Source of the DNA: Paenibacillus woosongensis
Lineage (GTDB): Bacteria; Bacillota; Bacilli; Paenibacillales; Paenibacillaceae
DNA: 64,000 bases
Assembly (NCBI RefSeq): GCF_009725165.1
Contig: NZ_WNZW01000013.1
Span: forward strand, 1 to 64,000
Reading direction: 5' to 3'
Under the pieces are notes generated by a model that saw nothing but the letters and a program-made list of their open reading frames with translations, was not told where the DNA came from and did no database searches. Position 1 is the first letter of the stretch. Every line of letters starts with the position of its first letter. Both the position numbers and the translations under genes were made by a program. Positions 24,523 through 34,171 of the stretch are shown one piece after another.

Positions 24523-26513
24523 TTTTTCTTCGTCCTCCTCTTCGCTGAAGCAGTTTGTCGCTTCAACGTCTTCTTCCAAATCGTCATACTCAGGGGAGCT
24601 ATATCCATGACTACGCTATGGGACTGCTCATGCCAAGGTATTTTAACAGAGGCCAAGGAGGTTTTTATCATTGTCCCGTTACCGCCGTAGGCCAAATCGT
24701 CACTGTTGAATATCAGCGTATATTCTCCATGTTTTGGCACGCCTACACGGTAGTCCGTTCGTGGGACTGCCTGAAAATTAATGATCACAAGCAGCGTGTC
24801 TCCCGCTTTCTTGCCCTTACGCAAGAAGCAAATCACGCTTTGAGCGGCATCATGCGGGTTAATCCACTGATAGCCGTCGAAAGAATGATCCAGTTCCCAC
24901 AGCGCCCTCTCCTGCAAATACAGCCTGTTCAAAGCAGCCGTGTATTCCAGCATGCACCGATGCGAATCATAATCCAGAAGGAACCAGTCCAACTGGTCCT
25001 GATCCTTCCATTCAATGAATTGGCCAAACTCACCGCCCATGAATTGCAGCTTCTTCCCGGGTGAAGTAAGCTGATACCCGCGCAGCAGCCGCAGCCCGGC
25101 AAACTTCTCTTCGTAGCTGCCCGGATTTTTGTCCAGCAAAGATTTTTTTCCATGAACCACTTCATCATGTGATAAAGGCAAAATGAAATTTTCCGAATAA
25201 GCGTAGCAGATCGGAAAGGTCAGTAAATTGTGATAGCTAGGCCGCTGCTGAAAATGTTTCTCGACATATTCGAGCGTATCGTTCATCCAGCCCATATTCC
25301 ACTTGTAGTTGAATCCGAGCCCTCCATCCTCGATCGGCGCAGTCACAAGCGGCCATGCGCTGGATTCCTCTGCCATCATTAATGCATGAGGATAATATTG
25401 GAATACAGTACGGTTGAGCTGCCGCAGAAAGGAAATCGCCTCGACATTCTCAATGCCTCCCTGATCGTTCAGCCGGTACTGACCAGCCTGCTTCTCGAAA
25501 TCGAGACGAATCATGCTGGTGACCGCATCAACGCGAAGACCGTCAAAGTGGTAAACATCCATCCAATACAGAGCATTGGAAATGAGGAAGGAACGTATTT
25601 CCGGCTTCGAGAAATCAAAGCTGAGCGTTCCCCAGCCCGGCTTCTCAGCCATTAGCGGATCACCGTATTCGTACAGCGGTGTCCCGTCGAACATACGCAG
25701 CCCGTGAGCATCCTTTGTGAAATGTCCTGGCACCCAATCCAGCAGTACCCCGATGTCCGCCTGATGGCAGCGATCAACGAAATACATGAGATCCTCGGGC
25801 TCGCCATATCTGCTTGTAGGCGCAAAATAACCAGTAGCCTGGTAACCCCAGGACAAATCGTAAGGATGCTCGGCGAGCGGCATGATTTCAATATGGGTGT
25901 AGCCCATATCTACGACATAAGGAATTAACTCGTCAGCCATCTCCCGATAAGTGAAAAAATCGCCGCCGGGTTTTTGCCTCCACGTGCCGAAATGCACCTC
26001 ATAAATGTTTAGAGGTCTCTGAAACGGCACTCTGTTCTTGCTTCTCCACTTTCCGTCATTCCATTTATAGCCTGACAATGACCGCACAATGGATGCCGTC
26101 GCCGGTCTGACCTCCGCATGAAAGGCATATGGATCGGCTTTGAGGAAAGTATCGCCGTTCGGTCCTGTTATTTCATACTTGTAAAAAGTTCCTTCTTCAA
26201 CACCAGGGAAAAAGCGAGTCCAAATTCCCGAATCGGGTATCTTATATAATAAATCGTTCTGCCCACTCCATTCATTCCAGTCCGACGCAAGGCCAACACG
26301 AATCGCATGGGGTGCCCACACGGTAAATCTGACTCCTGTACGGCCGTCCTCAACCGCCCGGTGCGCACCGAACGTGAAATAACTGCGATACAGCGTACCT
26401 TCATGAAACAAGTAAATATCGCTTGCTGAAATGGCTTGCTTGGACGATCGCTCTGACAATAACAAGGAATGATCACCTGCTTTTCTAAATGTTCCAACAA
26501 CTAATTTACCCAT
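24519..26513 (-). CDS. glgB: 1,4-alpha-glucan branching enzyme
   Basis: GH13 branching enzyme forming alpha-1,6 links in glycogen, 664 residues. An N-terminal CBM48 domain (about 48-140; VRFTVWAPHAIRVGLASDWN) precedes the barrel. Catalytic regions: GLRVDAVTSM (nucleophile Asp), AEESSAWP (Glu) and LSHDEVVHGKKS (Asp). The WGYQATGYFAPTSRYG and FMGGEFGQ motifs are branching-enzyme typical. The C-terminus ends in a basic tail KRRTKKK. First gene of glgB-glgA, divergent from glgC across about 140 bases. Confidence 0.95.
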   Translation of the reverse strand: MGKLVVGTFRKAGDHSLLLSERSSKQAISASDIYLFHEGTLYRSYFTFGAHRAVEDGRTGVRFTVWAPHAIRVGLASDWNEWSGQNDLLYKIPDSGIWTRFFPGVEEGTFYKYEITGPNGDTFLKADPYAFHAEVRPATASIVRSLSGYKWNDGKWRSKNRVPFQRPLNIYEVHFGTWRQKPGGDFFTYREMADELIPYVVDMGYTHIEIMPLAEHPYDLSWGYQATGYFAPTSRYGEPEDLMYFVDRCHQADIGVLLDWVPGHFTKDAHGLRMFDGTPLYEYGDPLMAEKPGWGTLSFDFSKPEIRSFLISNALYWMDVYHFDGLRVDAVTSMIRLDFEKQAGQYRLNDQGGIENVEAISFLRQLNRTVFQYYPHALMMAEESSAWPLVTAPIEDGGLGFNYKWNMGWMNDTLEYVEKHFQQRPSYHNLLTFPICYAYSENFILPLSHDEVVHGKKSLLDKNPGSYEEKFAGLRLLRGYQLTSPGKKLQFMGGEFGQFIEWKDQDQLDWFLLDYDSHRCMLEYTAALNRLYLQERALWELDHSFDGYQWINPHDAAQSVICFLRKGKKAGDTLLVIINFQAVPRTDYRVGVPKHGEYTLIFNSDDLAYGGNGTMIKTSLASVKIPWHEQSHSVVMDIAPLSMTIWKKTLKRQTASAKRRTKKK

Positions 26514-26655
26514 TTATTTCCGGACTGAATAACGAATTTATGGTTTGAAAAATAAAATGTAACTTTTCATCTATTTTATCTTCTGATCGTTTCAAGGGCT
26601 GCACATCTCGTTTATGTAAGTACTACATTGAAAATCCACAGGGAGGGAAAACGAC

Positions 26656-27882
26656 ATGAACAAAAAGGATTGCATTGCCATGCTGTTGGCCGGAGGAGAA
26701 GGCCGGAGATTATCTCCTCTCACGTCCAAACAGGCTAAACCGGCAGTGCCATTTGGCAGCAAATACCGTATTATCGATTTTCCTCTCAGCAATTGCGTAA
26801 ACTCAGGAATCGATACCATCGGTGTTCTGACACAATATGAAGCAGAATCACTCCACCAGCATATCGGAGACGGCGAGGCATGGGGTTTGCCCAGAACGGA
26901 GAATGGCGGGATCGCTTTGCTCCCTTCTTATGGCACGGACAATACCGGAAACAATGAATATGTAGGCACCGCCGATGCCATTTATAAAAACATCGAGTAC
27001 GTGGACCGCTATTCGCCCGACAACGTCCTTATTTTGTCTGGTGATCATATTTATCACATGGATTATCGCGAAATGCTGAAATCCCATATCAAGCAAGGAG
27101 CTTTGGCGACCATTTCCGTTATGCCGGTACCTTGGGAGGAAGCCCATCGTTTTGGCGTCATGTCCATCGACAAACAGCAGCGCATTACAGAATTCGCCGA
27201 AAAGCCGGAGCAACCCGTAAGCAACCTGGCCTCCATGGGTATTTACCTGTTCAAGTGGGATTTCCTGAAGCAGCATTTGATCGAGGATGCGAATGATCCG
27301 CATTCCAGCCATGATTTCGGCAAAGATGTCATCCCTAAAATGCTTGCCGGTTCCATGCCGCTGCATGCCTATGAATTTAAAGGGTACTGGCGCGACGTCG
27401 GTACTGTCCAAAGTCTATGGGACGCTCACATGGACCTGCTGAGCGGCAGGGACTGGATATTTCCGAATGAGCAATGGCCGATGTATACGCGCGAAATGCG
27501 AACGAAGCTGGGTTCTGTCAAAACCCGCAGCGCCGAAATTAAAGCATCCATGGTTCACGATTGCTGCACCCTCGAAGGCTGTGCTGAACGTTCGGTCATT
27601 TTCGGCGGATCGATCATTGGCCGCCATACTAAGATCAAGGACAGTATCGTCATGCCGAACGTAGAAATCGGCCGCAATGTGCTCATTGAGCGAGCGATCA
27701 TCGGCGAAGGTGCCGTCATCAAGGATGGAGCGGTCATTAAGGGTACCGCACACGAAATCATCGTGATTGGTCCTAACGAGACAGTGCTGGCAAAACCTGC
27801 CGTCCGTACCCAGCCTTCCCGCTTACTCAAGGAAGTATACGACAATACGGCTCGCTTGCGGGCAGAAGGACTATCATCTTAA
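26656..27882 (+). CDS. glgC: Glucose-1-phosphate adenylyltransferase
   Basis: Makes ADP-glucose, the committed step of glycogen synthesis; 408 residues. N-terminal nucleotidyltransferase domain with [33 protein letters not shown], the [14 protein letters not shown] metal/substrate block, and a glucose-1-phosphate region EFAEKPEQP. The C-terminal left-handed beta-helix shows hexapeptide repeats ([28 protein letters not shown]). GGGAGGG precedes the ATG. It is transcribed away from glgB-glgA; no glgD or glgP is nearby, unlike the B. subtilis glgBCDAP operon. Confidence 0.95.
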   Translation: MNKKDCIAMLLAGGEGRRLSPLTSKQAKPAVPFGSKYRIIDFPLSNCVNSGIDTIGVLTQYEAESLHQHIGDGEAWGLPRTENGGIALLPSYGTDNTGNNEYVGTADAIYKNIEYVDRYSPDNVLILSGDHIYHMDYREMLKSHIKQGALATISVMPVPWEEAHRFGVMSIDKQQRITEFAEKPEQPVSNLASMGIYLFKWDFLKQHLIEDANDPHSSHDFGKDVIPKMLAGSMPLHAYEFKGYWRDVGTVQSLWDAHMDLLSGRDWIFPNEQWPMYTREMRTKLGSVKTRSAEIKASMVHDCCTLEGCAERSVIFGGSIIGRHTKIKDSIVMPNVEIGRNVLIERAIIGEGAVIKDGAVIKGTAHEIIVIGPNETVLAKPAVRTQPSRLLKEVYDNTARLRAEGLSS

Positions 27883-27919
27883 GAAGCTTTGTCCAATTCC
27901 ATATTCTATGTATATAACA

Positions 27920-27946
27920 AAGAGCGGATCCTCATGATCCGCTCTT
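27920..27946. terminator. Terminator between glgC and the acetyltransferase gene
   Basis: A perfect 11-base stem AAGAGCGGATC (27920-27930) / GATCCGCTCTT (27936-27946) with a five-base loop, between convergent genes; the flanking T tracts are weak. Confidence 0.7.
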
Positions 27947-27951
27947 CAACA

Positions 27952-28485
27952 TTACCGCAAATTTAAATTCATTTCATACAGGTTATAACCCCTGCCCTGC
28001 TTCTTGCCCGTGCCTTTATGAGCGAATCCCATGCCGGCGTACATGCGGTTAAGCTTTGCATTGCCGTCCCAGCAGTCCAAGCGTAGTGCTCTTCTCCCGA
28101 GCTCCTTCGTTCGCTTGGCCGCCCATTCAATCATCGCTCCCCCTAACTGCTTACCCCGCCAGGAAGAGCGGACCGTTAACCGGTGCAGATAGCTGCAGCC
28201 TTCTTCATTAAGCGGCCCCCAATACTCGGGATCGCTGCTCTGCAGTGTAAACATCCCGACAGCCTGATCCCCACGTATAAGCAGGTAAACTTCACGTTCG
28301 GCAAAATACCGATCAATCTCCGCTGCCGTAAATTGTTGCGGATTCCATTGCTGCACGCCAAGGCTTGCCATCCACTCCGCCGCTTCGATCAGCATCTCGC
28401 GGACGGTATCCTTGTCCTGTGCATCGGCAAGCGCAATCGCAAACGATCCGTGCGGTGTAGTGATCTCTTCCCATAAATTATGCAT
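27952..28485 (-). CDS. GNAT-family N-acetyltransferase
   Basis: Putative acetyl-CoA-dependent acyltransferase, 177 residues. The GNAT core shows VYLLIRGDQAVGMFTL (motif C/D), LHRLTVRSSWRGKQLGGAMIEWA (motif A with the acetyl-CoA loop RGKQLG, about 118-123) and a C-terminal LDCWDGNAKLNRMYAGMGF (motif B). Substrate unknown. Its start overlaps the end of the histidine kinase gene by eight bases, so it is the last gene of the ABC/lipoprotein/two-component operon. Confidence 0.8.
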   Translation of the reverse strand: MHNLWEEITTPHGSFAIALADAQDKDTVREMLIEAAEWMASLGVQQWNPQQFTAAEIDRYFAEREVYLLIRGDQAVGMFTLQSSDPEYWGPLNEEGCSYLHRLTVRSSWRGKQLGGAMIEWAAKRTKELGRRALRLDCWDGNAKLNRMYAGMGFAHKGTGKKQGRGYNLYEMNLNLR

Positions 28486-29983
28486 CCTCGTTCATCCCAT
28501 CTTGACCCAATTGTTCGTTCCCAGTTAACAGATCCGAAGTTTGCGGCGCTTCTGCGCCTTCCGCTCCAGTGCCTGCTTCCCCTACCATTTCCAGCAGAGG
28601 CAGCGTAACGGATACGGTGGTCCCTGCACCGAGCTCGCTATGGATTTGCATTTCACCTTTATGCAGTTCGACAATCTGCTTACTGATGGCCAGCCCGAGC
28701 CCCGTGCCGCCCCGGTTATGATTAACTTGGAAGAAGCGGTCGCTCACTTTGCCTAGATGCTCTTCGCTAATCCCGATTCCGCTGTCGATCACTTGCACTA
28801 GAGCCGTACTGTTATCCTTTAAAGTGATGACGAGATGAATCCAGCTGTTCTCATTTGAAAATTTAACCGCATTATCCACCAGATTCAAAAATACCTGCTT
28901 CAGACGGTTGCCATCTCCAACCACGATCACAGGACGCTCCGCGCGATCATCCAGCTTCAGCTGGATCTGCTTCTGCTCGGCCTTAGCCCATACGTTAAGC
29001 ATCGTCTCCTGCAGCAGCTCCTTCAGGTTCACCTTGCCGATGACTAGCTTCATCTCATTTTGCTGGAGCTTGGAGAAGTCGAGCATTTCCTCGACAAGGC
29101 CGATCAGCCGCTCCGTCTCTTTGGAAATAATCTGCATCCCGATCTTCGTTTCTTCCGGGTCGAAGCCGCCGGAGGTTAATGTTTCACTCCAGCCTTTGAT
29201 ACCAGTCAGCGGCGTTCGCAGCTCATGGGAAATCGACGAGATGAAATCATCCTTGATCTGGTTGCTGCGGACAATCTCCTCGGCCATATAGTTCAAGGTT
29301 GCCGCCAGCTCTCCGAGCTCATATTTATAATTCCCTTTAATCCGCGCATCAAATTTTCCCTTAGCCATCTGCGCGGAAACAGCTCTGATATTATTAATCG
29401 GTTTGACGATCGAGTTGGCGAGACCGATGCTGAACAGCGTCACCAGAGCCAGTACGGCCGAACCTACGCCCACGGAGAGCAGCGTCATGTTCATCAGCTT
29501 GGCATTGACGTCCTCCAGGGAAGTAACATATCTGACAATATAGCGGTTCTCACCACGGACCTGCAGTGGGGTTGATACGGCCATGACCCATTCTCCGGTT
29601 GCCTGCCGTCCTACCCATTTGCCAACGCCCCCGGCAAGGGCCTGCGGCACGTCGCTTGTCTGAATGGGTTTGTCCGCCTGAAACTGCGTGCTGCTGGCCT
29701 TCACCTCGCCCTTGCGGCCTAAGACCATCAGTTCCGTATTATCCAGCTCGAACGTACGGAGAATCTCCGTGAAATAATCCGGATCCCTCTCCGCATAGAG
29801 CTTCACAAATCTCTGGAAATAATCCGTTGTCCTTGTAGCATGGTTGGACATATGGTTCTCAATCGTTTGGTAGTAATATGTCCGTAAGGCGAAGGCAAAT
29901 ATGACTTCAACCATAAACAAGGTTACAAATACTACGATGAAATAATGCAGGACGATTTGGCGCCCGATCCCTTTTTTGATCAT
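28478..29983 (-). CDS. HAMP-domain sensor histidine kinase
   Basis: Membrane sensor kinase of about 501 residues. Transmembrane helices lie near residues 9-31 and 175-198 with an extracytoplasmic sensor region of about 140 residues between them. A HAMP domain follows (about 198-250), then the phosphoacceptor H-box SSISHELRTPLTGIK (His near 260), the N-box VFLNLVDNAVKFS, the G1 box VIDSGIGI and G2 box GGTGLGLAI. The ATG at 29983 overlaps the response regulator stop (ATGA). The extracellular signal is unknown; the partner lipoprotein may take part in sensing. Confidence 0.9.
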   Translation of the reverse strand: MIKKGIGRQIVLHYFIVVFVTLFMVEVIFAFALRTYYYQTIENHMSNHATRTTDYFQRFVKLYAERDPDYFTEILRTFELDNTELMVLGRKGEVKASSTQFQADKPIQTSDVPQALAGGVGKWVGRQATGEWVMAVSTPLQVRGENRYIVRYVTSLEDVNAKLMNMTLLSVGVGSAVLALVTLFSIGLANSIVKPINNIRAVSAQMAKGKFDARIKGNYKYELGELAATLNYMAEEIVRSNQIKDDFISSISHELRTPLTGIKGWSETLTSGGFDPEETKIGMQIISKETERLIGLVEEMLDFSKLQQNEMKLVIGKVNLKELLQETMLNVWAKAEQKQIQLKLDDRAERPVIVVGDGNRLKQVFLNLVDNAVKFSNENSWIHLVITLKDNSTALVQVIDSGIGISEEHLGKVSDRFFQVNHNRGGTGLGLAISKQIVELHKGEMQIHSELGAGTTVSVTLPLLEMVGEAGTGAEGAEAPQTSDLLTGNEQLGQDGMNEDA

Positions 29984-30678
29984 TGCCCCTCGCCCTTCCA
30001 CTTATAACCGTGTCCCCATACGGTTTGCAGGAAGGCCGGTTCGGAAGGGTTGTTTTCGATTTTTTGACGCAGTCTGCGAATATTTACGTCAACAATTTTG
30101 GGATCGCCCATATATTCCTTGCCCCAGACATGGTCCAACAGCAGATCGCGGCTCAGCGGCGTGTTCTCCTTCTCCAGAAAATACTGAATAAGTGAAAACT
30201 CAGTTGGTGTAAGCTCGATAAGCTGTCCGTTTTTCTTGAACTGCTTGCTGATCAAATCGAGTGTGAATGGCCCAGAGGTAAAGGATACCTTTGCGCTGCT
30301 CTCCCTGTACACATTCACACGTCTCAGTAAGGACTGGATGCGGGCAATGAGTTCAGTCGGACTAAACGGCTTGCTGATGTGGTCGTCCGCTCCGACGGAG
30401 AGAGCATATACCTTATCCTGCTCCTGCACCTTGGCCGTTAGAAAAATGATGCCGATCCGTTCATTCGATTCCCGGATTTTGCGGCATACCTCGAAACCGT
30501 CGATTCCCGGCACCATAACGTCCAGCAAAGCGATATCGATGTCCGGAATGCTGTTATACCGGTCCAATGCCTCATTGCCGTCCGCCGCCTCGATTACTTC
30601 AAAGCCATTGCGCTTCAGGTTGATCACGATAAAGCTGCGGATGGATTCTTCGTCTTCCAAGATTAACACTTTGCTCAA
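29980..30678 (-). CDS. OmpR/PhoB-family response regulator
   Basis: DNA-binding regulator of about 232 residues, partner of the adjacent kinase. The receiver domain has the acidic pair in LEDEES (N-terminus), the phosphoacceptor Asp in ALLDVMVPG (about residue 53), the switch Thr in FLTAK and Lys in SKPFSP. The C-terminal winged helix shows LTPTEFSLIQYFLE, the VWGKEYMGDPKIVDVNIRRLRQKI recognition region split by its wing, and the terminal TVWGHGYKW. The start is a TTG at 30678 behind GGGAGG; the ATG at 30705 has no ribosome binding site. Confidence 0.92.
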   Translation of the reverse strand: MSKVLILEDEESIRSFIVINLKRNGFEVIEAADGNEALDRYNSIPDIDIALLDVMVPGIDGFEVCRKIRESNERIGIIFLTAKVQEQDKVYALSVGADDHISKPFSPTELIARIQSLLRRVNVYRESSAKVSFTSGPFTLDLISKQFKKNGQLIELTPTEFSLIQYFLEKENTPLSRDLLLDHVWGKEYMGDPKIVDVNIRRLRQKIENNPSEPAFLQTVWGHGYKWKGEGQ

Positions 30679-30712
30679 CTTTGCCTTCCTCCCTTTTGAT
30701 TGCATTAAGCGA

Positions 30713-31984
30713 TTAGCGCTTAATTTCTTTCTCGCCTTTATTCACTCTTAAATCGGTATGGCTAAGGAAACCGATCACTTTATCGTTGTCGCGCGCTAGC
30801 AATTCCCAGTCTTCCTTGACCTGCTCCCACTCCGCTAAAGAGAAGAAGCGGATTTCCGCCAGTGTCGCGTTCGTATCGATATCGATGAAATTGATATGTT
30901 CATCCTTGATGGATTTAATATCGATTGTTACTTTACCCCACCATTCCTTCGGAAGATTGAAATAGAACCTGCCTTCCAAATCCATATATTGCTGCATGAC
31001 AAAAGTCAAACCATTGCTCGGATCCCATCGATAATACGAGAACAGCCAAGGAATATCGTCAAAAGCGATGTATTCCCAGCCTCTCGGGGTTTCCAGCATA
31101 CCGATTTCCAGAATACCGTCATCATTGACATCAGCGCTCATGATCTGGTAATCCTTCAGCGTCGCGCTCTGGTCGGGTATGAGATCTACAAGCTGACCGT
31201 CTTCCATCACTATAATGATGGAATATCCGGAATGCTCGCCTGATATAGCGTCAAGAATTATTCCGCGCTTATCCGGCGTAATGTTGCCATGAACAACGTT
31301 GTAATAACCGCTTACCGCATCTTCGAGCTGCAGCTTAGCCAACTCCTGAAATGATTGATCATATTGATAAGTCGTTATCGTTGTATATTGATCCTTCCTG
31401 AGCGATATAACTGTAATATCAAGCTGGCCGTCATCATTCAGATCATCGATGATGAAATAGTTATATGGAAGCTCCAAAATCCGCTCCACCGAGCTTCCCG
31501 TATAGGAATAGACGATTAAGCCTTTCTGGGTTTGCTTCTCCCCGCTCGAGAATCCGGCAACGATATTAATTTCACCGTTCCCGGTCACTTCCTTGAGTTC
31601 AAAAGATTCAAGCACCTGGCCTTCTCCATCGAATCTGACCTTTGGTATCCACGTATTGTCCCGGTTTTCCAGAATCAGGCCATGAACCTTGACCTTCTCC
31701 ATCGGGGTCTCGTAGAAAACCACCGCTTCCATGATGCCGTCCTTGTTGAGGTCGACCACCCGGATTGAGCTAATGTCCGCCGCATCGCGAGGGCGAATGA
31801 CCGCGCCCTTGAGTTGGGCGTTGATGACGCTTCTCAGCGTCTCCTTATCAGAGCTAAGCTCGGGCGTTTTCATCAGCAGCTTCGGATCCATCATAAAGTT
31901 GCATCCGCTAAGCACAAGCAGCAGCAATGCGCTTCCCAGAAGGGGAAGCCATCTGGTTAAATTCAATCGTATCACTCTCTTCAT
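30713..31984 (-). CDS. Lipoprotein with VCBS/FG-GAP-like repeats
   Basis: Predicted surface lipoprotein of about 423 residues. The signal peptide ends in the lipobox LVLSGCNF (Cys about 28). The mature part has calcium-binding-like repeats of FG-GAP/VCBS type: DLNKDGIMEAVVFY, DLNDDGQLDITVIS and DVNDDGILEIGML, each D-x-[ND]-x-DG, suggesting a partial beta-propeller. The ATG at 31984 overlaps the ATPase stop codon (ATGA). Context suggests that it works with the ATPase and the two-component system, perhaps as an envelope sensor. No enzymatic domain is recognised. Confidence 0.75.
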   Translation of the reverse strand: MKRVIRLNLTRWLPLLGSALLLLVLSGCNFMMDPKLLMKTPELSSDKETLRSVINAQLKGAVIRPRDAADISSIRVVDLNKDGIMEAVVFYETPMEKVKVHGLILENRDNTWIPKVRFDGEGQVLESFELKEVTGNGEINIVAGFSSGEKQTQKGLIVYSYTGSSVERILELPYNYFIIDDLNDDGQLDITVISLRKDQYTTITTYQYDQSFQELAKLQLEDAVSGYYNVVHGNITPDKRGIILDAISGEHSGYSIIIVMEDGQLVDLIPDQSATLKDYQIMSADVNDDGILEIGMLETPRGWEYIAFDDIPWLFSYYRWDPSNGLTFVMQQYMDLEGRFYFNLPKEWWGKVTIDIKSIKDEHINFIDIDTNATLAEIRFFSLAEWEQVKEDWELLARDNDKVIGFLSHTDLRVNKGEKEIKR

Positions 31985-32715
31985 GCTAAGTCGATTTGCC
32001 GCTTCTCTTCGCCGGTTAGACGTCTTCCCTTCACGTCTAGCTGGAGCTGCCCGTCGTAAATGCCCCAAATTCTCGTGCAGTACCGCTCCGCCAGCTCGAT
32101 CGGCAGCGCCGCGATGACCGTCTTTCCCTGTTCGGTGCATAAACTTTTGAGCGTAGCCATGACTTTGTCCGCAGAGTGCGGGTCCAGTCCGATAACCGGC
32201 TCATCCGCGGCAATAAAGCCCGCGCCGTGCACCAGCGCCCGGCAAATCGCCACGCGCTGCCGTTCACCCCCGCTTAAATTGCCTGCTTTGAGATGCGCTT
32301 TGTCCAGCAAGCCGAATTTCTCCAGCTCGTCCATCGCGCCCATATAATCGTCCGAGCGTACCATGCCTGTCAGCCGCCTTAGCAGCGATGTCTGCCCGGC
32401 TTGGCCGATCAGCACGTTTTTCAGCGCGGTTTTCTCGGGGTTAAGTGTAGGATTCTGTTCCAAGTATGCGCATTTAGAACGAAATTTTCCCGCTCCCTTG
32501 CCGCCGCCGCGAATGACTGATTTGCCATCCCAGGTATAATCTCCATCATTCCAGCTTTCCCGCAGGGCGAGGCATTGCAGCAAAATGCTCTTGCCGCTTC
32601 CGCTCGGCCCGACGACTCCGATCATTTCTCCCGCTTCAAACTCGGCGCTAATCCCGTGCAGTACTTCTTTGGTATTGCCTTCTACCGATTTCTTGAGGTT
32701 GTTCACCTTAAACAT
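31981..32715 (-). CDS. ABC transporter ATP-binding protein (PhnC-like) without permease partner
   Basis: ATPase of 244 residues. Walker [12 protein letters not shown] (about 37-47), Q-loop YLEQNPTLNP, signature LSGGERQR (about 149-156) and a Walker B of GFIAADEPVIGLDP are present; the switch His region is altered (VIAALPIELAERY has no obvious His). It resembles PhnC/LolD-type ATPases. No permease or binding protein gene is adjacent; instead it is coupled by ATGA to a lipoprotein gene and then to a two-component system. It has AAAGGAG before the ATG and is the first gene of the operon. Confidence 0.82.
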   Translation of the reverse strand: MFKVNNLKKSVEGNTKEVLHGISAEFEAGEMIGVVGPSGSGKSILLQCLALRESWNDGDYTWDGKSVIRGGGKGAGKFRSKCAYLEQNPTLNPEKTALKNVLIGQAGQTSLLRRLTGMVRSDDYMGAMDELEKFGLLDKAHLKAGNLSGGERQRVAICRALVHGAGFIAADEPVIGLDPHSADKVMATLKSLCTEQGKTVIAALPIELAERYCTRIWGIYDGQLQLDVKGRRLTGEEKRQIDLA

Positions 32716-32797
32716 GTCGATTCTCCTTTGGTCAATGCTTCTCTTCCTTTAGTTTATTGGAAATAGCTCTGAAAATCCATTACACCATGTTCATAAT

Positions 32798-33976
32798 TTA
32801 TGATTTATTCCCAGCTTCCGGCCGAAACAGCAAACCCGCCACCGAAAATGTCAAATAAAACAAACCGAGAATCACGAACAGCAAGCCGGCCGAGCCGAAA
32901 TGCATGGCAGCTCCGCCCAAATTCGGACCCGCGATGCTGCCGATATTAAAATGAATGGAAGCGATGACGTTGGCCGCAGGAAGCAGATGCCGCGGCAAAA
33001 TATCGGCTGCATAGGCCAAGCCAAGCGAGAAAAATGAACCGACCAGGCCGCCGGTAAGCATGAAGATCATCAGAAGTCCAAAATAATCGCTTCCTATTAT
33101 AGGAACGATAAGGAATAGCAGACCCCCTAGACTTCCCGCAATCATAAGAATTATTTTACGTCCGTACCGATCGCTTAAGTAGCCCAGCGGCAGCTGCAGA
33201 ATCAGTCCGCCGATACCGAAAAACGGCAATAATGTAGCTATTTCGCCTGCGGTCAGCCCCGTGCGCAGCCCATAAATCGGAAAGTTGCTATTCATCGCAG
33301 CCTCCATATAGCCATAGAGCACCGACGGAATTAACGCAAACCAGGCCAAACGGTATATTCGCAGCGTTTTTCGTGAGCCGGTGGCCTTCCCTTTTCCCTC
33401 GTCCAGTTTGTCAGGCATGGTATCCGGCATTTGCAGATACACAAGCAAGGCAACCAAAGCGAACAGAATGGCTAGCAGCAGGAACGGGACAAGCTGCCCG
33501 TAAGGCAGCAGCCGGATGGCCAGCGGTCCGATAGAAAAACCAATGCCGTAAGACATCCCATAGATGGAAATATTTCTCCCCCGCTGATTCGGAGGCGTGA
33601 TAAGCATCATCCAGAGCTGGGATGCAAAATGCAGCGCGTTGTCGCCTATGCCCACCAGCAGGCGGAGGATAAACCAGATTTCGAGATTCGAGATCAGCGG
33701 AAATAGCGGAAGTGCCACCATAACCAGCACCATTCCCCCAAGGATCAGCTTCTTGAAACCAATCCTATCCAGCACCTTTACCGCGACAAGAGACATCCCG
33801 AAAGAACCGATATAAAGGGCGGCCGCATGCAAGCCGTTCACGGAGGAGGAGATCCCCCGCTCTTCCATAAATATGGATAGAACAGGAAGAAGCAAGCCCT
33901 GGCTTAGTCCAGCAGCAATGATGACTAAGATAAGAATAAATACTGGTGAAAACAAGCGTTTGTGATGATATTCCAT
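32798..33976 (-). CDS. MFS transporter
   Basis: Twelve-helix major facilitator permease of 392 residues, probably a drug or metabolite exporter. The family A-motif region is DRIGFKK (about 70-76) between helices 2 and 3, with the related GYLSDRYGRKI (about 262-272) in the second half. A central loop (about 185-205) is charged. It is divergent from the ArsR-like regulator at 34172, a classic arrangement for an exporter under local repression, though that link is inferred. Substrate unknown. Confidence 0.85.
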   Translation of the reverse strand: MEYHHKRLFSPVFILILVIIAAGLSQGLLLPVLSIFMEERGISSSVNGLHAAALYIGSFGMSLVAVKVLDRIGFKKLILGGMVLVMVALPLFPLISNLEIWFILRLLVGIGDNALHFASQLWMMLITPPNQRGRNISIYGMSYGIGFSIGPLAIRLLPYGQLVPFLLLAILFALVALLVYLQMPDTMPDKLDEGKGKATGSRKTLRIYRLAWFALIPSVLYGYMEAAMNSNFPIYGLRTGLTAGEIATLLPFFGIGGLILQLPLGYLSDRYGRKIILMIAGSLGGLLFLIVPIIGSDYFGLLMIFMLTGGLVGSFFSLGLAYAADILPRHLLPAANVIASIHFNIGSIAGPNLGGAAMHFGSAGLLFVILGLFYLTFSVAGLLFRPEAGNKS

Positions 33977-34171
33977 AGATGTAATTTTACTCCTTCGCTA
34001 AAAAGAAAGAAAATCGTCAACAGATGACGACTTTCCACAATCATTTGTAGGTTATAATTCAAATCAGGCATTCCACCCACAGCTTATAACAATAAACATT
34101 ATAGTAGACAATCTCATAGCAAACAAGCCATAATGGATATGGATGTAAAGATGTCAGGGAGGTTTCTTGTC

